From Clostridia bacterium (GTDB lineage Bacteria; Bacillota; Clostridia; Christensenellales; Aristaeellaceae), in contig JAFZRB010000122.1 in NCBI GenBank assembly GCA_017620115.1, forward strand, positions 1 to 5,881: a DNA stretch of 5,881 nt. Direction: 5' to 3'. The position numbers were made by a program, and so were the translations under genes. The notes beneath the pieces were generated by a model, which saw only the letters and a program-made list of their open reading frames with translations, did no database searches and was not told the DNA's origin. This document shows positions 1 to 5,630 of this stretch, piece after piece (positions within the stretch are counted from its first letter, which is position 1; every line of letters starts with the position of its first letter).

Positions 1-200
1 GCCCGGTGAACATCGTGGAGCCGAAGCAGTTCAGCGTAAAGCTGCCGGACGTGGTCATCAAAATCGCCCCCGAGCGCGCCGACCTCATCGAGACGCGCGT
101 CATCGACGGCCGGAAGTACCTGCTCATCCTCGCCGAGGAGGGCGTGGAGGTCAACGGCGTGACCATCGCCATCACCGATCCGGAGGAAAGCCCGTTCTGA
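1..200 (+). CDS. Unidentified protein, C-terminal part (5' end outside window)
   Basis: An open frame enters from the left edge and stops with TGA at 198-200, giving about 65 visible residues. A GTG at 6-8 could formally start a 64-aa protein, but only five bases lie upstream, so no ribosome binding site can be judged and a longer gene cut by the window is more likely. The visible part alternates short hydrophobic stretches with charged residues (VVIKIAPER, RKYLLILAEEG, VEVNGVTIAI), which suggests a small beta-rich domain at a C-terminus. It has no cysteine, no membrane segment and no motif I recognise. It is followed after 17 bp by a terminator hairpin with a good T-run on this strand, so it is the last gene of its transcript. 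No function is proposed. Confidence 0.6.
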   Translation, partial: PVNIVEPKQFSVKLPDVVIKIAPERADLIETRVIDGRKYLLILAEEGVEVNGVTIAITDPEESPF

Positions 201-217
201 GGGCCCTTCCGGTATAT

Positions 218-262
218 AAACGAACCCGCCCGCGCATCGCTCGCGGACGGGTTCGTTTTTTT
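218..262. terminator. Rho-independent terminator between convergent genes
   Basis: Arms at 218-234 and 242-258 pair as a 17-bp stem with a single C/A mismatch and a 7-nt loop (235-241). On the plus strand the right arm runs into seven T (256-262), a strong intrinsic terminator for the gene ending at 200. On the minus strand the same stem is followed by TTTATATA, a weaker U-rich tail, so it probably also ends the long minus-strand operon whose last stop codon lies at 274-276. The position between converging genes fits a bidirectional terminator. Confidence 0.88.
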
Positions 263-273
263 ACAGACAAACG

Positions 274-1419
274 TTACGACTCCAGGTCGATTTCCTCGAT
301 CAGCACGAGGAACATGTATTCCGAATCGCTGTCGCCGCAGTCGGTCACGGAGACCGTGAAGCCGGGGCAGATGGGATACATGTAAACGTCGTACAGCGTG
401 CCGTCCTCGGCGTTCCAGTTGAAATCGACGAGGGGATAACGGCCGCTGGAGTACATCATGCCGGTGTCGACACCGGCGGTCATATAGGTGTCGCCCATGT
501 AGCACACCTCGTACCAGCCCGCGGGGATGTCGATGTGCGCGATCGCGGACTCGTCGACGCCGAGTATGTAGCTCTTGACGGTCGGGTCGTTCATCTTCTC
601 GGTGATGTAGGCGGAGCGGGCGATGAAGGCCTCGTAGTTCTGCGCCGCGGCGCCGCTCAGGGGCGGCTTCGTCGGGGCCGCGGTGGGAGCGGGCGTCGGC
701 TCCGGACCCATGCGCTTTTCCTGCATGATGAGGTTCAGCTCAACCGAGATGTTGCCCATGGCGACGAGGTCTTCGGTGATCTCGTCCATGACGTTCTGCG
801 TGATGCTGCTGCCCCTCGAGTAGGCGATGTTCAGAAGCGTCTCGGAGATATCATCCAGCACCGCGTCCAGCTGCGCGCTGATCTGGGCGGCTTCCTGCTG
901 GCTCAGCTCCGAGCCGGCGATGGTCAGCGCCAGATCGGCCGCGCGCGTCTGCAGCTCGGTCGCCTGCGAAACGAGGCTGTTCCACGCGCTCTTGGTCATC
1001 GAGGCTGAACCGCCGTTCAGCTGGACGGCGACCTCCGACTTCGCGGACATAATCGTCTGCAGCTCGTCGCGGCACGCCTGCAGCCCGGAGGCGGACAGAC
1101 CTGAGCCCTCGATCAGCCGCTCGTAGGTGGTTTTCTGCGCCATCTGTTCGAGCAGTTCGTCGACGTAGTCCGAAATGTCCCTTTTGGACAGGCTGGTGTA
1201 TTCCTTGATTGTGTCCTCGAGGCCATACTCGCCCGCCTCGAGCAGCTCCGACAGCGACAGGATGACCGCCGCCTGCGCGGTGTCGTAGCCTTCGGCCAGC
1301 AGATCGTCCTCTGTGTAATCGGGCAGCGCGTACGCCGCCTCGCAGCGCGCGCCGACCGGAGCCAGCAGCGCGCAGGCGCACAGAAGTCCGCTCATGATAA
1401 CGGCTAAAACCTTTCTCAC
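274..1419 (-). CDS. Secreted protein of unknown function with Pro/Thr linker
   Basis: A 381-aa exported protein that I cannot assign to a named family. The start is GTG (1417-1419), supported by a GGAGGAG ribosome binding site at 1425-1431 with 5-nt spacing. Residues 1-28 form a signal peptide: MRK, a hydrophobic core, then a likely signal peptidase I site near AxA/CEA. Cysteines at 14, 16 and 26 fall in this region, but none sits in a good lipobox, so a lipoprotein is possible but not favoured. Residues 33-237 are predicted helical, acidic and rich in Leu, Glu, Gln and Ser (ELLEQMAQK, SELSQQEAAQ), as in a coiled or helical-bundle domain. Residues 239-253 are a Pro/Thr/Ala linker (PEPTPAPTAAPTKPP). 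Residues 285-381 look beta-rich with many Tyr and Gly and three Cys (306, 351, 361). The acidic tail ends before the terminator. It lies 27 bp after the hydrolase gene with no terminator between, so it is probably the last gene of the operon. Confidence 0.85.
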   Translation of the reverse strand: MRKVLAVIMSGLLCACALLAPVGARCEAAYALPDYTEDDLLAEGYDTAQAAVILSLSELLEAGEYGLEDTIKEYTSLSKRDISDYVDELLEQMAQKTTYERLIEGSGLSASGLQACRDELQTIMSAKSEVAVQLNGGSASMTKSAWNSLVSQATELQTRAADLALTIAGSELSQQEAAQISAQLDAVLDDISETLLNIAYSRGSSITQNVMDEITEDLVAMGNISVELNLIMQEKRMGPEPTPAPTAAPTKPPLSGAAAQNYEAFIARSAYITEKMNDPTVKSYILGVDESAIAHIDIPAGWYEVCYMGDTYMTAGVDTGMMYSSGRYPLVDFNWNAEDGTLYDVYMYPICPGFTVSVTDCGDSDSEYMFLVLIEEIDLES

Positions 1420-1424
1420 AAAAA

Positions 1425-1431
1425 CTCCTCC
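1425..1431 (-). promoter_or_regulatory. Ribosome binding site of the secreted protein
   Basis: GGAGGAG on the minus strand, five T before a GTG codon. It decides the non-ATG start of the exported protein and gives the gene its own strong translation initiation, unlike the upstream genes, which are coupled by overlap. Confidence 0.8.
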
Positions 1432-1446
1432 GTTCGTCTTTTCGTA

Positions 1447-2076
1447 TCACAATCCCTGTCCGTAGTTCAGCACCGTCACGGGCGCGTGCCTTTGCGCGGG
1501 ATCGAGCGCGTCCGCGGTCTCGCTTTCCCCGCCCATGGCCGCGAGGAAGGCATCCACGCCGCCCAGCCTGAAGCTGAGGCGGTCGGTGCTGAAGTGCATG
1601 GGCACGGTCACGCGCGCGCCGATGCGCTTCGCCAGCGCCGCCGCCTGCGCCGCGTCGATGGTGAACACGCCGCCCACGGGGATCATCAGAACGTCCAGCG
1701 CGCCCAGCCGCGCGATGTCCGCGTCCGTGAGGTCGTGGCCCAGGTCGCCCAGGTGAGCCACGCGCGCGCCGTCCGCCTCGATGACGAAGATCACGTTCCT
1801 GCCGCGCTTTTTGCCGCCGGCGTCGTCGTGGAAGGAGGGAATGCCCTCTATGCGCACGCCGTCCAGCGCGTAGACACCCGGCTCGCGAATCACCGTTTCC
1901 GGCGCGAGCGCGCCGATATAGTTGTGGTCGTGGTGTTCGTGGCTCATGGTGACGATATCCGCCCTGCGCGCGGGCAGCGCGTAGCCCACCGCGGGGTCGA
2001 ACGGGTCGGTCACCAGGGAGCGGCCGTCGCTTAAGTCGATGCGAAAGCTCGCGTGTCCAATCCAGCTGATTTTCAT
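1447..2076 (-). CDS. MBL-fold metal-dependent hydrolase (UlaG/UPF0173-like, COG2220 type)
   Basis: A 209-aa cytoplasmic metallo-beta-lactamase-fold protein, a normal length for small COG2220 hydrolases. The N-terminus MKISWIGHASFRI is characteristic of this group (strand, then GHA/S). The metal-binding signature HxHxDH is intact at residues 46-51 (SHEHHDH). Further likely ligands are His83 (SFHDD), His108/Asp111 (HLGDLGH) and His161 (PMHF), so a dinuclear metal site is expected and the enzyme should be active. Relatives include the L-ascorbate-6-phosphate lactonase UlaG and many uncharacterised hydrolases; the substrate cannot be read from the sequence. The ATG (2074-2076) overlaps the stop of the preceding gene as ATGA, and a GGAGG lies 9 nt upstream inside that gene's last codons. 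Translational coupling with the unidentified 156-aa protein suggests a joint role. The family assignment is firm, the substrate is unknown. Confidence 0.93.
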   Translation of the reverse strand: MKISWIGHASFRIDLSDGRSLVTDPFDPAVGYALPARRADIVTMSHEHHDHNYIGALAPETVIREPGVYALDGVRIEGIPSFHDDAGGKKRGRNVIFVIEADGARVAHLGDLGHDLTDADIARLGALDVLMIPVGGVFTIDAAQAAALAKRIGARVTVPMHFSTDRLSFRLGGVDAFLAAMGGESETADALDPAQRHAPVTVLNYGQGL

Positions 2077-2543
2077 GATTCATTGCCTCCCATCAGGTCG
2101 AGACACAGCCCGCAGGCGTACATCAGGCCGCCGCATTTTTCGCGCAGCGCCACGGCCGCCGCCTGCCGCACCTGTCTTTCGTAGTCGCTTCGATCGTTCA
2201 GCTCCAGCCGTTTCATGCCCGCCAGCCAGCAGGCGGTTTCGGCGGCGCAAACCGGCATCCCGCGCCGCTTCGCCAGCTGGCGCGTCAGCTCGCCCGGCCG
2301 CGCGAGCCCCTCCGCCCAGCGCTCGAAGGCGGCGGCCCAGCAGACGCCCGGCGCGATGAACAGCGGGCCGCCCCTGTGCGCGACCGTGAGGCCGTCCGCC
2401 TCCAGCGCGGCGGCAGCGGCGGCCCAGTTCCCGCATTTCGCGGGCAGGTTGGTAACGTAGAGCGCGCCGCCCCGGTCGCAGCGCAGGAAAGCGCCGGCGG
2501 GCGGAAGGGCCGCCTCGAGGCGCGCGCGGATCGGATTCGTCAT
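2073..2543 (-). CDS. Unidentified Cys-rich 156-aa protein
   Basis: Not recognised. The start ATG (2541-2543) overlaps the deoB stop as ATGA and the stop overlaps the next ATG the same way, which fixes both ends and argues that it is a real gene although longer frames in other phases cover it. The 156-aa product is soluble with no signal peptide or membrane segment. The first 65 residues read as helix, then paired strands (GGALYVTNLP; GLTVAHRGGPLFIAPG). The rest is mainly helical (AAFERWAEGLARPGELTRQLAKRR, YERQVRQAAAVALREK). It has eight cysteines (22, 37, 68, 99, 105, 137, 144, 147), including a CGLC at 144-147 and a Cys at 137, high for a cytoplasmic protein, so metal binding or a redox role is possible but unproven. 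Sitting between deoB and a hydrolase in a coupled operon, it may act on or with their substrates. That is inference only. Confidence 0.8.
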   Translation of the reverse strand: MTNPIRARLEAALPPAGAFLRCDRGGALYVTNLPAKCGNWAAAAAALEADGLTVAHRGGPLFIAPGVCWAAAFERWAEGLARPGELTRQLAKRRGMPVCAAETACWLAGMKRLELNDRSDYERQVRQAAAVALREKCGGLMYACGLCLDLMGGNES

Positions 2544-3721
2544 GCGTCTTCCAGGATGTCCCGGTAGAACGACGTGCCGGGCAGGCTGTTTTCGATGCCC
2601 AGCGCGTCCAGCGCCGTGCGGGCGGCGTCCGCGAAGGTGGAGCGCACCCCCAGATCGACGCCCTCCTTCAGGCCCAGGCCCCACACCAGCAGCGGCACGT
2701 ACTCGCGCGTGTGGTCGGTGGTGGGGAAGCACGGATCGCAGCCGTGATCGGCGGTGATGATGAGCAGGTCGTCCTCGCTCAGCAGGCGGATGATCTCGGG
2801 CAGGCGGCGGTCGAACTCCTCCAGCGCGCCGGCGTAGCCCTTCACGTCGTTGCGATGGCCGTACTTCGAGTCGGTATCCACCAGATTGACGAACATCAGG
2901 CCGCGCCAGTTGTCTTTTTTCAGGAAGGACACGGTGGAATCGATGCAGGCCGGGTTGCCCGCCGCGTGGTCGGAGCGGGTCAGTCCGCGGTGGTTGAAGA
3001 TGTCCTCGATCTTGCCCACGCCGATCACGTCCATGCCGGCTTCCTTCACAATGTCCAGCATGGTTTCGCCCATCGGATCGACGGAGAAGTCGCGGCGGTT
3101 GTCGGTGCGCGTAAACGAGCCCGGAGCGCCGACGAACGGGCGCGCGATCACGCGGCCCACGGCGTGCTCGCCGGTGAGGATGCGGCGCGCGCGGCGGCAG
3201 ATATCCCACAGCGTGAGCACCGGCACGACGCCCTCGTGCGCGGCGATCTGGAACACGCTGTCGGCGGAGGTATAAACGATCAGGCTGCCCGTGCGCAGGT
3301 GTTCCGGGCCGAGCTCCTCGATGATGGCCGTGCCGGACGCCGGCTTATTGCCGATCACCTTCATGCCGGTCTCTTCCTCGAAGGCGCTGATGACCTCCGG
3401 CGGGAAGCCGTTGGGATAAGTGGGAAAGGGTTTGCTGAGCTGGAGGCCCGCCAGCTCCCAGTGGCCGGTCGTCGTATCCTTGCCGGGCGCGGCCTCGGCC
3501 ATCTTGCCGTAGCAGCCGATGGGGGCTTCGTCGGCGTATTCGCTCCAGCCGCGGATGTTGCCCAGGCCGAGCGTGCTCATATTCGGAAGCGACGGATGCT
3601 CCTGCGCAAGCACATGGCCCAGCGTGTCCGAACCGGCGTCGCCGTATTTTCCCGCGTCGGGCAGCTCGCCGATGCCGCAGCCGTCCAGCACGATCATCAC
3701 GACTCTCTTCATTTTTTTCAT
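2540..3721 (-). CDS. deoB: Phosphopentomutase DeoB
   Basis: A 393-aa cytoplasmic enzyme interconverting (deoxy)ribose 1-phosphate and (deoxy)ribose 5-phosphate, linking nucleoside phosphorolysis to the pentose phosphate pathway or to deoxyribose-phosphate aldolase. It belongs to the alkaline phosphatase superfamily. The length is typical. Near the N-terminus VMIVLDGCGIGELPDA carries the first metal ligand Asp13. KDTTTGHWE (81-89) carries the phosphorylated Thr85. SADSVFQIAAHE (152-163) is the family's cap/substrate region. VDTDSKYGHR gives Asp284 and His289, and TADHGCDP plus TTDHTRE give Asp325, His326 and His337. All expected metal ligands are present. The ATG at 3719-3721 has GGAGG at 3729-3733 with 7-nt spacing, so it is preferred over the Met three codons later. 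It overlaps the stop of the Spo0A-like gene as ATGA, so its translation is coupled to that regulator. In Bacillus subtilis deoB (drm) also lies near sporulation genes (drm-pupG-dacF-spoIIA), from memory. Confidence 0.97.
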   Translation of the reverse strand: MKKMKRVVMIVLDGCGIGELPDAGKYGDAGSDTLGHVLAQEHPSLPNMSTLGLGNIRGWSEYADEAPIGCYGKMAEAAPGKDTTTGHWELAGLQLSKPFPTYPNGFPPEVISAFEEETGMKVIGNKPASGTAIIEELGPEHLRTGSLIVYTSADSVFQIAAHEGVVPVLTLWDICRRARRILTGEHAVGRVIARPFVGAPGSFTRTDNRRDFSVDPMGETMLDIVKEAGMDVIGVGKIEDIFNHRGLTRSDHAAGNPACIDSTVSFLKKDNWRGLMFVNLVDTDSKYGHRNDVKGYAGALEEFDRRLPEIIRLLSEDDLLIITADHGCDPCFPTTDHTREYVPLLVWGLGLKEGVDLGVRSTFADAARTALDALGIENSLPGTSFYRDILEDA

Positions 3722-4449
3722 AGATTTGCCTCCAGTCTCAGCGCTTCTGTAACGCGCGCTATGAATTCACTGTTTGTGGGCTTGCCGCGCTTCTCGTCGA
3801 CGGTATTGCCGAACAGCGCGTACTGGCGCTCCATATCGCCCTTCAGCCAGGCCGTTTCGATGGCATGGCGGATGAGGCGCTCCACCGACGCGGCCCCGGC
3901 GTTATATTTTTGCGCGATCAGCGGATAGATCATTCGCGTCATCTGCCGGAAGCAGCGCTGGTCGCGGGCGCACAGTTCCACGGCGTCGGTGAGATAGCGA
4001 AAGCCCGACACCCGCTCGCTGACGCTCAGCGCGCGCAGCATGGCCTGAACGCGATCCGTCCGCGCGAAATCCGGCGGCAGCCGGTCGGCGACGGTGAGGC
4101 GCGCGCACCGGCTCAGGACTTCTTCGACCGACAGGGCGGCGCCGCTCAGGCAGATCGCGCCGTTTTGCGCCGCCCGGCGCACGGCTTCCTCCGGCGCGCC
4201 GGGGAACAGCGCCAGCACGGCGGGCGTTTTCGTGAGCGCCATGGCGCGAATGGCCTTCACGACCGCGGCGGCGTCCAGCCCGAACAGCGCCGCGTTGAGC
4301 AGCAGCGCGTCCGGCTCATCGCGCGAAACGGCCTCCAGAACGGCCGCCCGTTCTCCGGCGCATGAAACCACGTCGCAGCCCGCCCGGTACAGCGGCGCGC
4401 GCAGCGCGCGCATGAGCTCCGGCGTCATCAGGATCCGCGCGTCCGCCAT
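3718..4449 (-). CDS. Spo0A-like regulator with degenerate receiver domain
   Basis: A 243-aa DNA-binding regulator. Residues about 135-243 align well with the Spo0A effector domain: GFRYLTDAVELC, MIYPLIAQKYN, then the helix-turn-helix region SVERLIRHAIETAW, and the hallmark KPTNSEFIARV followed by a C-terminal LRLE. This predicts binding to 0A-box-like sites. Residues 1-120 keep the alternating layout of a response-regulator receiver, but its active site is lost: the acidic pair after strand 1 is replaced by Thr-Pro (MTPEL), the phospho-Asp is Asn52 (ALLLNAALFGLD), the switch Thr is missing in LALFPGAP and the conserved Lys-Pro is absent (CLSGAAL). Phosphorelay control is therefore unlikely. 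The ATG at 4447-4449 is chosen because GAGGGG lies 7 nt upstream; an ATG 19 codons earlier (4504-4506) falls within the promoter. It heads the operon and overlaps deoB by ATGA. The usual spoIVB neighbour of genuine spo0A is absent, so a paralogue is more likely than the master regulator. Confidence 0.92.
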   Translation of the reverse strand: MADARILMTPELMRALRAPLYRAGCDVVSCAGERAAVLEAVSRDEPDALLLNAALFGLDAAAVVKAIRAMALTKTPAVLALFPGAPEEAVRRAAQNGAICLSGAALSVEEVLSRCARLTVADRLPPDFARTDRVQAMLRALSVSERVSGFRYLTDAVELCARDQRCFRQMTRMIYPLIAQKYNAGAASVERLIRHAIETAWLKGDMERQYALFGNTVDEKRGKPTNSEFIARVTEALRLEANL

Positions 4450-4456
4450 GAACTCG

Positions 4457-4462
4457 CCCCTC
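4457..4462 (-). promoter_or_regulatory. Ribosome binding site of the Spo0A-like gene
   Basis: GAGGGG on the minus strand, 7 nt before the ATG at 4447-4449. Together with the promoter just upstream it selects this start over the in-frame ATG at 4504-4506, which would lie upstream of the predicted transcription start. Confidence 0.7.
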
Positions 4463-4485
4463 GCTCCAAAGTATGCCGCCTTTTT

Positions 4486-4514
4486 ATATTCTACACGCCC
4501 CGCCAAAATCCTGC
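4486..4514 (-). promoter_or_regulatory. Sigma-H-type promoter of the Spo0A-like operon
   Basis: On the minus strand GCAGGATTT (4514-4506) and GTAGAATAT (4494-4486) are separated by 11 nt. This matches the Bacillus subtilis sigma-H consensus as I remember it, RnAGGAwWW, 11-12 nt, RnnGAATww, at every defined position. The start of transcription would fall near 4480, leaving a leader of about 30 nt that contains the ribosome binding site. The site is in AT-rich sequence in an otherwise GC-rich window. In B. subtilis spo0A itself has a sigma-H promoter (Ps), so the arrangement is biologically coherent. No convincing sigma-A -35/-10 pair was found at this position. Confidence 0.7.
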
Positions 4515-4775
4515 CGGACGCGCAAAACTTGCGCGCCGAAAGGTCTTGCGCTGCGCGGCCGGTTTATTGTATACTTATCTGGGCTGCTCGCCGTTTCCCA
4601 CAGGCGCGAACGCGGGATTCACGCCTGTCGGCCGGATCGCCGGTTTCCGGACAGACGGACGTTTAGCATTCTACGGGTACGCCCAGAATATCCTTCGCAT
4701 GGCCGCGCAGGCCATGATCGACCTGATCCGAAACGACGCCGAAACATGACGCCGGAAGGCGCGGGAGGAAAGCCA
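4515..4775. other. Divergent control region and metallophosphoesterase leader
   Basis: About 260 bp between the divergent operons with no confident gene. A TATACT at 4570-4575 could be a -10 box for the plus strand, but the best -35 candidate (TTGCGC, 4546-4551, 18-nt spacer) is poor, so this promoter is tentative. Three small inverted repeats follow. ACAGGCG (4600-4606) pairs with CGCCTGT (4622-4628). CTGTC/CGGA (4625-4629 and 4633-4636) pairs with TCCGGACAG (4646-4654), leaving a 3-nt bulge. ATTCT..GGG (4668-4677) pairs with CCC-AGAAT (4682-4689) around a TACG loop. The first two share 4625-4628 and cannot both form. I recognise no known riboswitch family. A short in-frame stretch ending at the TGA 4747-4749 has coding-like codons but no good start. 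Confidence 0.45.
4763..4769 (+). promoter_or_regulatory. Ribosome binding site deciding the phosphoesterase start
   Basis: GGGAGGA followed by 6 nt and a GTG at 4776-4778. This is far better than anything upstream of the in-frame ATG at 4746, so it argues for the GTG start, which also places the hydrophobic anchor right at the N-terminus. Confidence 0.72.
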
Positions 4776-5630
4776 GTGGTGATTGTTTTCGTTCTGCTCG
4801 CGCTGTTCGCCGCGGGCGGACTGTACAGCGCGCTGGCGGTCAGGCGCTACACGGTGCGCAGCGAAAAGCTCAGCGCGCCCGCGCGGCTGGCCGTCGTGTC
4901 CGATCTGCACGCTCAGCGCTATGGAAGCGGCATGCGGCCGCTCATCCGCGCGATCGAGGCTGAGAAGCCCGATCTGGTGATCTTTACGGGCGACCTGTTC
5001 AGTAATTTCGACCACGACGCGCCGGTGGAAGAGCTGCTTCGCGGGCTCGGCGGGCGCTGGCCCTGCTATTATGTGACGGGCAACCACGAATGCTGGAGCG
5101 GCGACGAGGGCTTCCTGCGCAAAATGGCGATGCTGGAGGAAAACGGCGTTAAAAAGCTCTCCGGCGCGCTGGAGACCGTAACGGCGGGCGGCGCGCGGTT
5201 CAACGTCGGCGGTGTCGACGACCCGGACGCGAAGCGCGTCTGCTGCGCGATGGGCGGCTACGACGGCTTCGCCGCGCAGCTCGACCGAGTGAGGGAAGGC
5301 GCGGAAAACGGGCTTTTCACCGTGTTCGTCGCGCACCGGCCCGAAATGATCGGCGAGTACGCCGCGAAAGGGTTTGATCTGATCCTCTGCGGCCACGCCC
5401 ACGGCGGCCAGTGGCGCATTCCGGGGCTTCTGAACGGCGTCTTCGCGCCGGGGCAGGGGCTGTTTCCCCGGTACGCGGGCGGGCTGTACGAGCGCGGCGG
5501 ATCGACGATGATCGTGAGCCGTGGGCTGCTGCAGTGCGCGCGCGGGCTGCCGCGGTTCTACAACCGGCCGGAGCTGGTGATCGTCGATATCGCGCCGGAA
5601 AAGAAAGAAAGAGAGAAGGGAACGCCGTGA
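4776..5630 (+). CDS. Membrane-anchored calcineurin-like metallophosphoesterase
   Basis: A 284-aa metal-dependent phosphoesterase of the YaeI/YkuE type. Residues 2-21 (VIVFVLLALFAAGGLYSALA) form a single N-terminal membrane anchor or uncleaved signal, so the catalytic domain is probably extracytoplasmic. The five calcineurin-type metal motifs appear in order: SDLH (Asp43, His45), TGD (Asp73), TGNHE (Asn103, His104), AHRPEM (His187) and GHAHGG (His207, His209). A complete dimetal site is therefore expected. Relatives hydrolyse phosphodiesters or lipid-linked phosphates, but the substrate here is not evident. The start GTG 4776 is chosen for its GGGAGGA site; an ATG at 4746 would add ten residues and has no clear ribosome binding site. 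The stop overlaps the next start as GTGA, so the acetyltransferase is in the same operon. The C-terminus is strongly charged (EKKEREK). Confidence 0.93.
   Translation: MVIVFVLLALFAAGGLYSALAVRRYTVRSEKLSAPARLAVVSDLHAQRYGSGMRPLIRAIEAEKPDLVIFTGDLFSNFDHDAPVEELLRGLGGRWPCYYVTGNHECWSGDEGFLRKMAMLEENGVKKLSGALETVTAGGARFNVGGVDDPDAKRVCCAMGGYDGFAAQLDRVREGAENGLFTVFVAHRPEMIGEYAAKGFDLILCGHAHGGQWRIPGLLNGVFAPGQGLFPRYAGGLYERGGSTMIVSRGLLQCARGLPRFYNRPELVIVDIAPEKKEREKGTP

Noticed and set aside
474..482. TGTCGAC resembling a Spo0A 0A box (also at about 5214)
   Set aside because: Both are inside coding sequence where the codons explain them (GVDTG, GVDDP), and neither is near a promoter.
851..2083. Long minus-strand open frame of Arg/Gly-rich protein overlapping the MBL and secreted genes
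   Set aside because: It runs in a shifted frame over two well-supported genes on the same strand and reads as low-complexity Arg/Ala/Gly, typical of an off-frame in GC-rich DNA.
2544..3209. Upstream extension of the 156-aa protein's frame through deoB
   Set aside because: The extension is off-frame deoB sequence (Arg/Pro/His-rich). The ATGA overlap at 2540-2543 gives the natural start.
2711..3928. Long plus-strand open frame (about 405 codons) opposite deoB and the Spo0A-like gene
   Set aside because: It is antisense to two genes with complete family motifs. Its composition (His, Val, Arg, Ala-rich) is what the complement of GC-rich codons gives, and there is no domain or ribosome binding site.
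4450..4506. 19-codon N-terminal extension of the Spo0A-like protein from ATG 4504
   Set aside because: That ATG lies inside the predicted promoter, upstream of the expected transcript start, whereas ATG 4447-4449 has a ribosome binding site.
4566..4573. Minus-strand TATACAAT as a second (sigma-A) promoter for the Spo0A-like operon
   Set aside because: No -35 box is found at 16-18 nt on that strand, and the same bases give an equally good -10 on the plus strand. Too weak to annotate.
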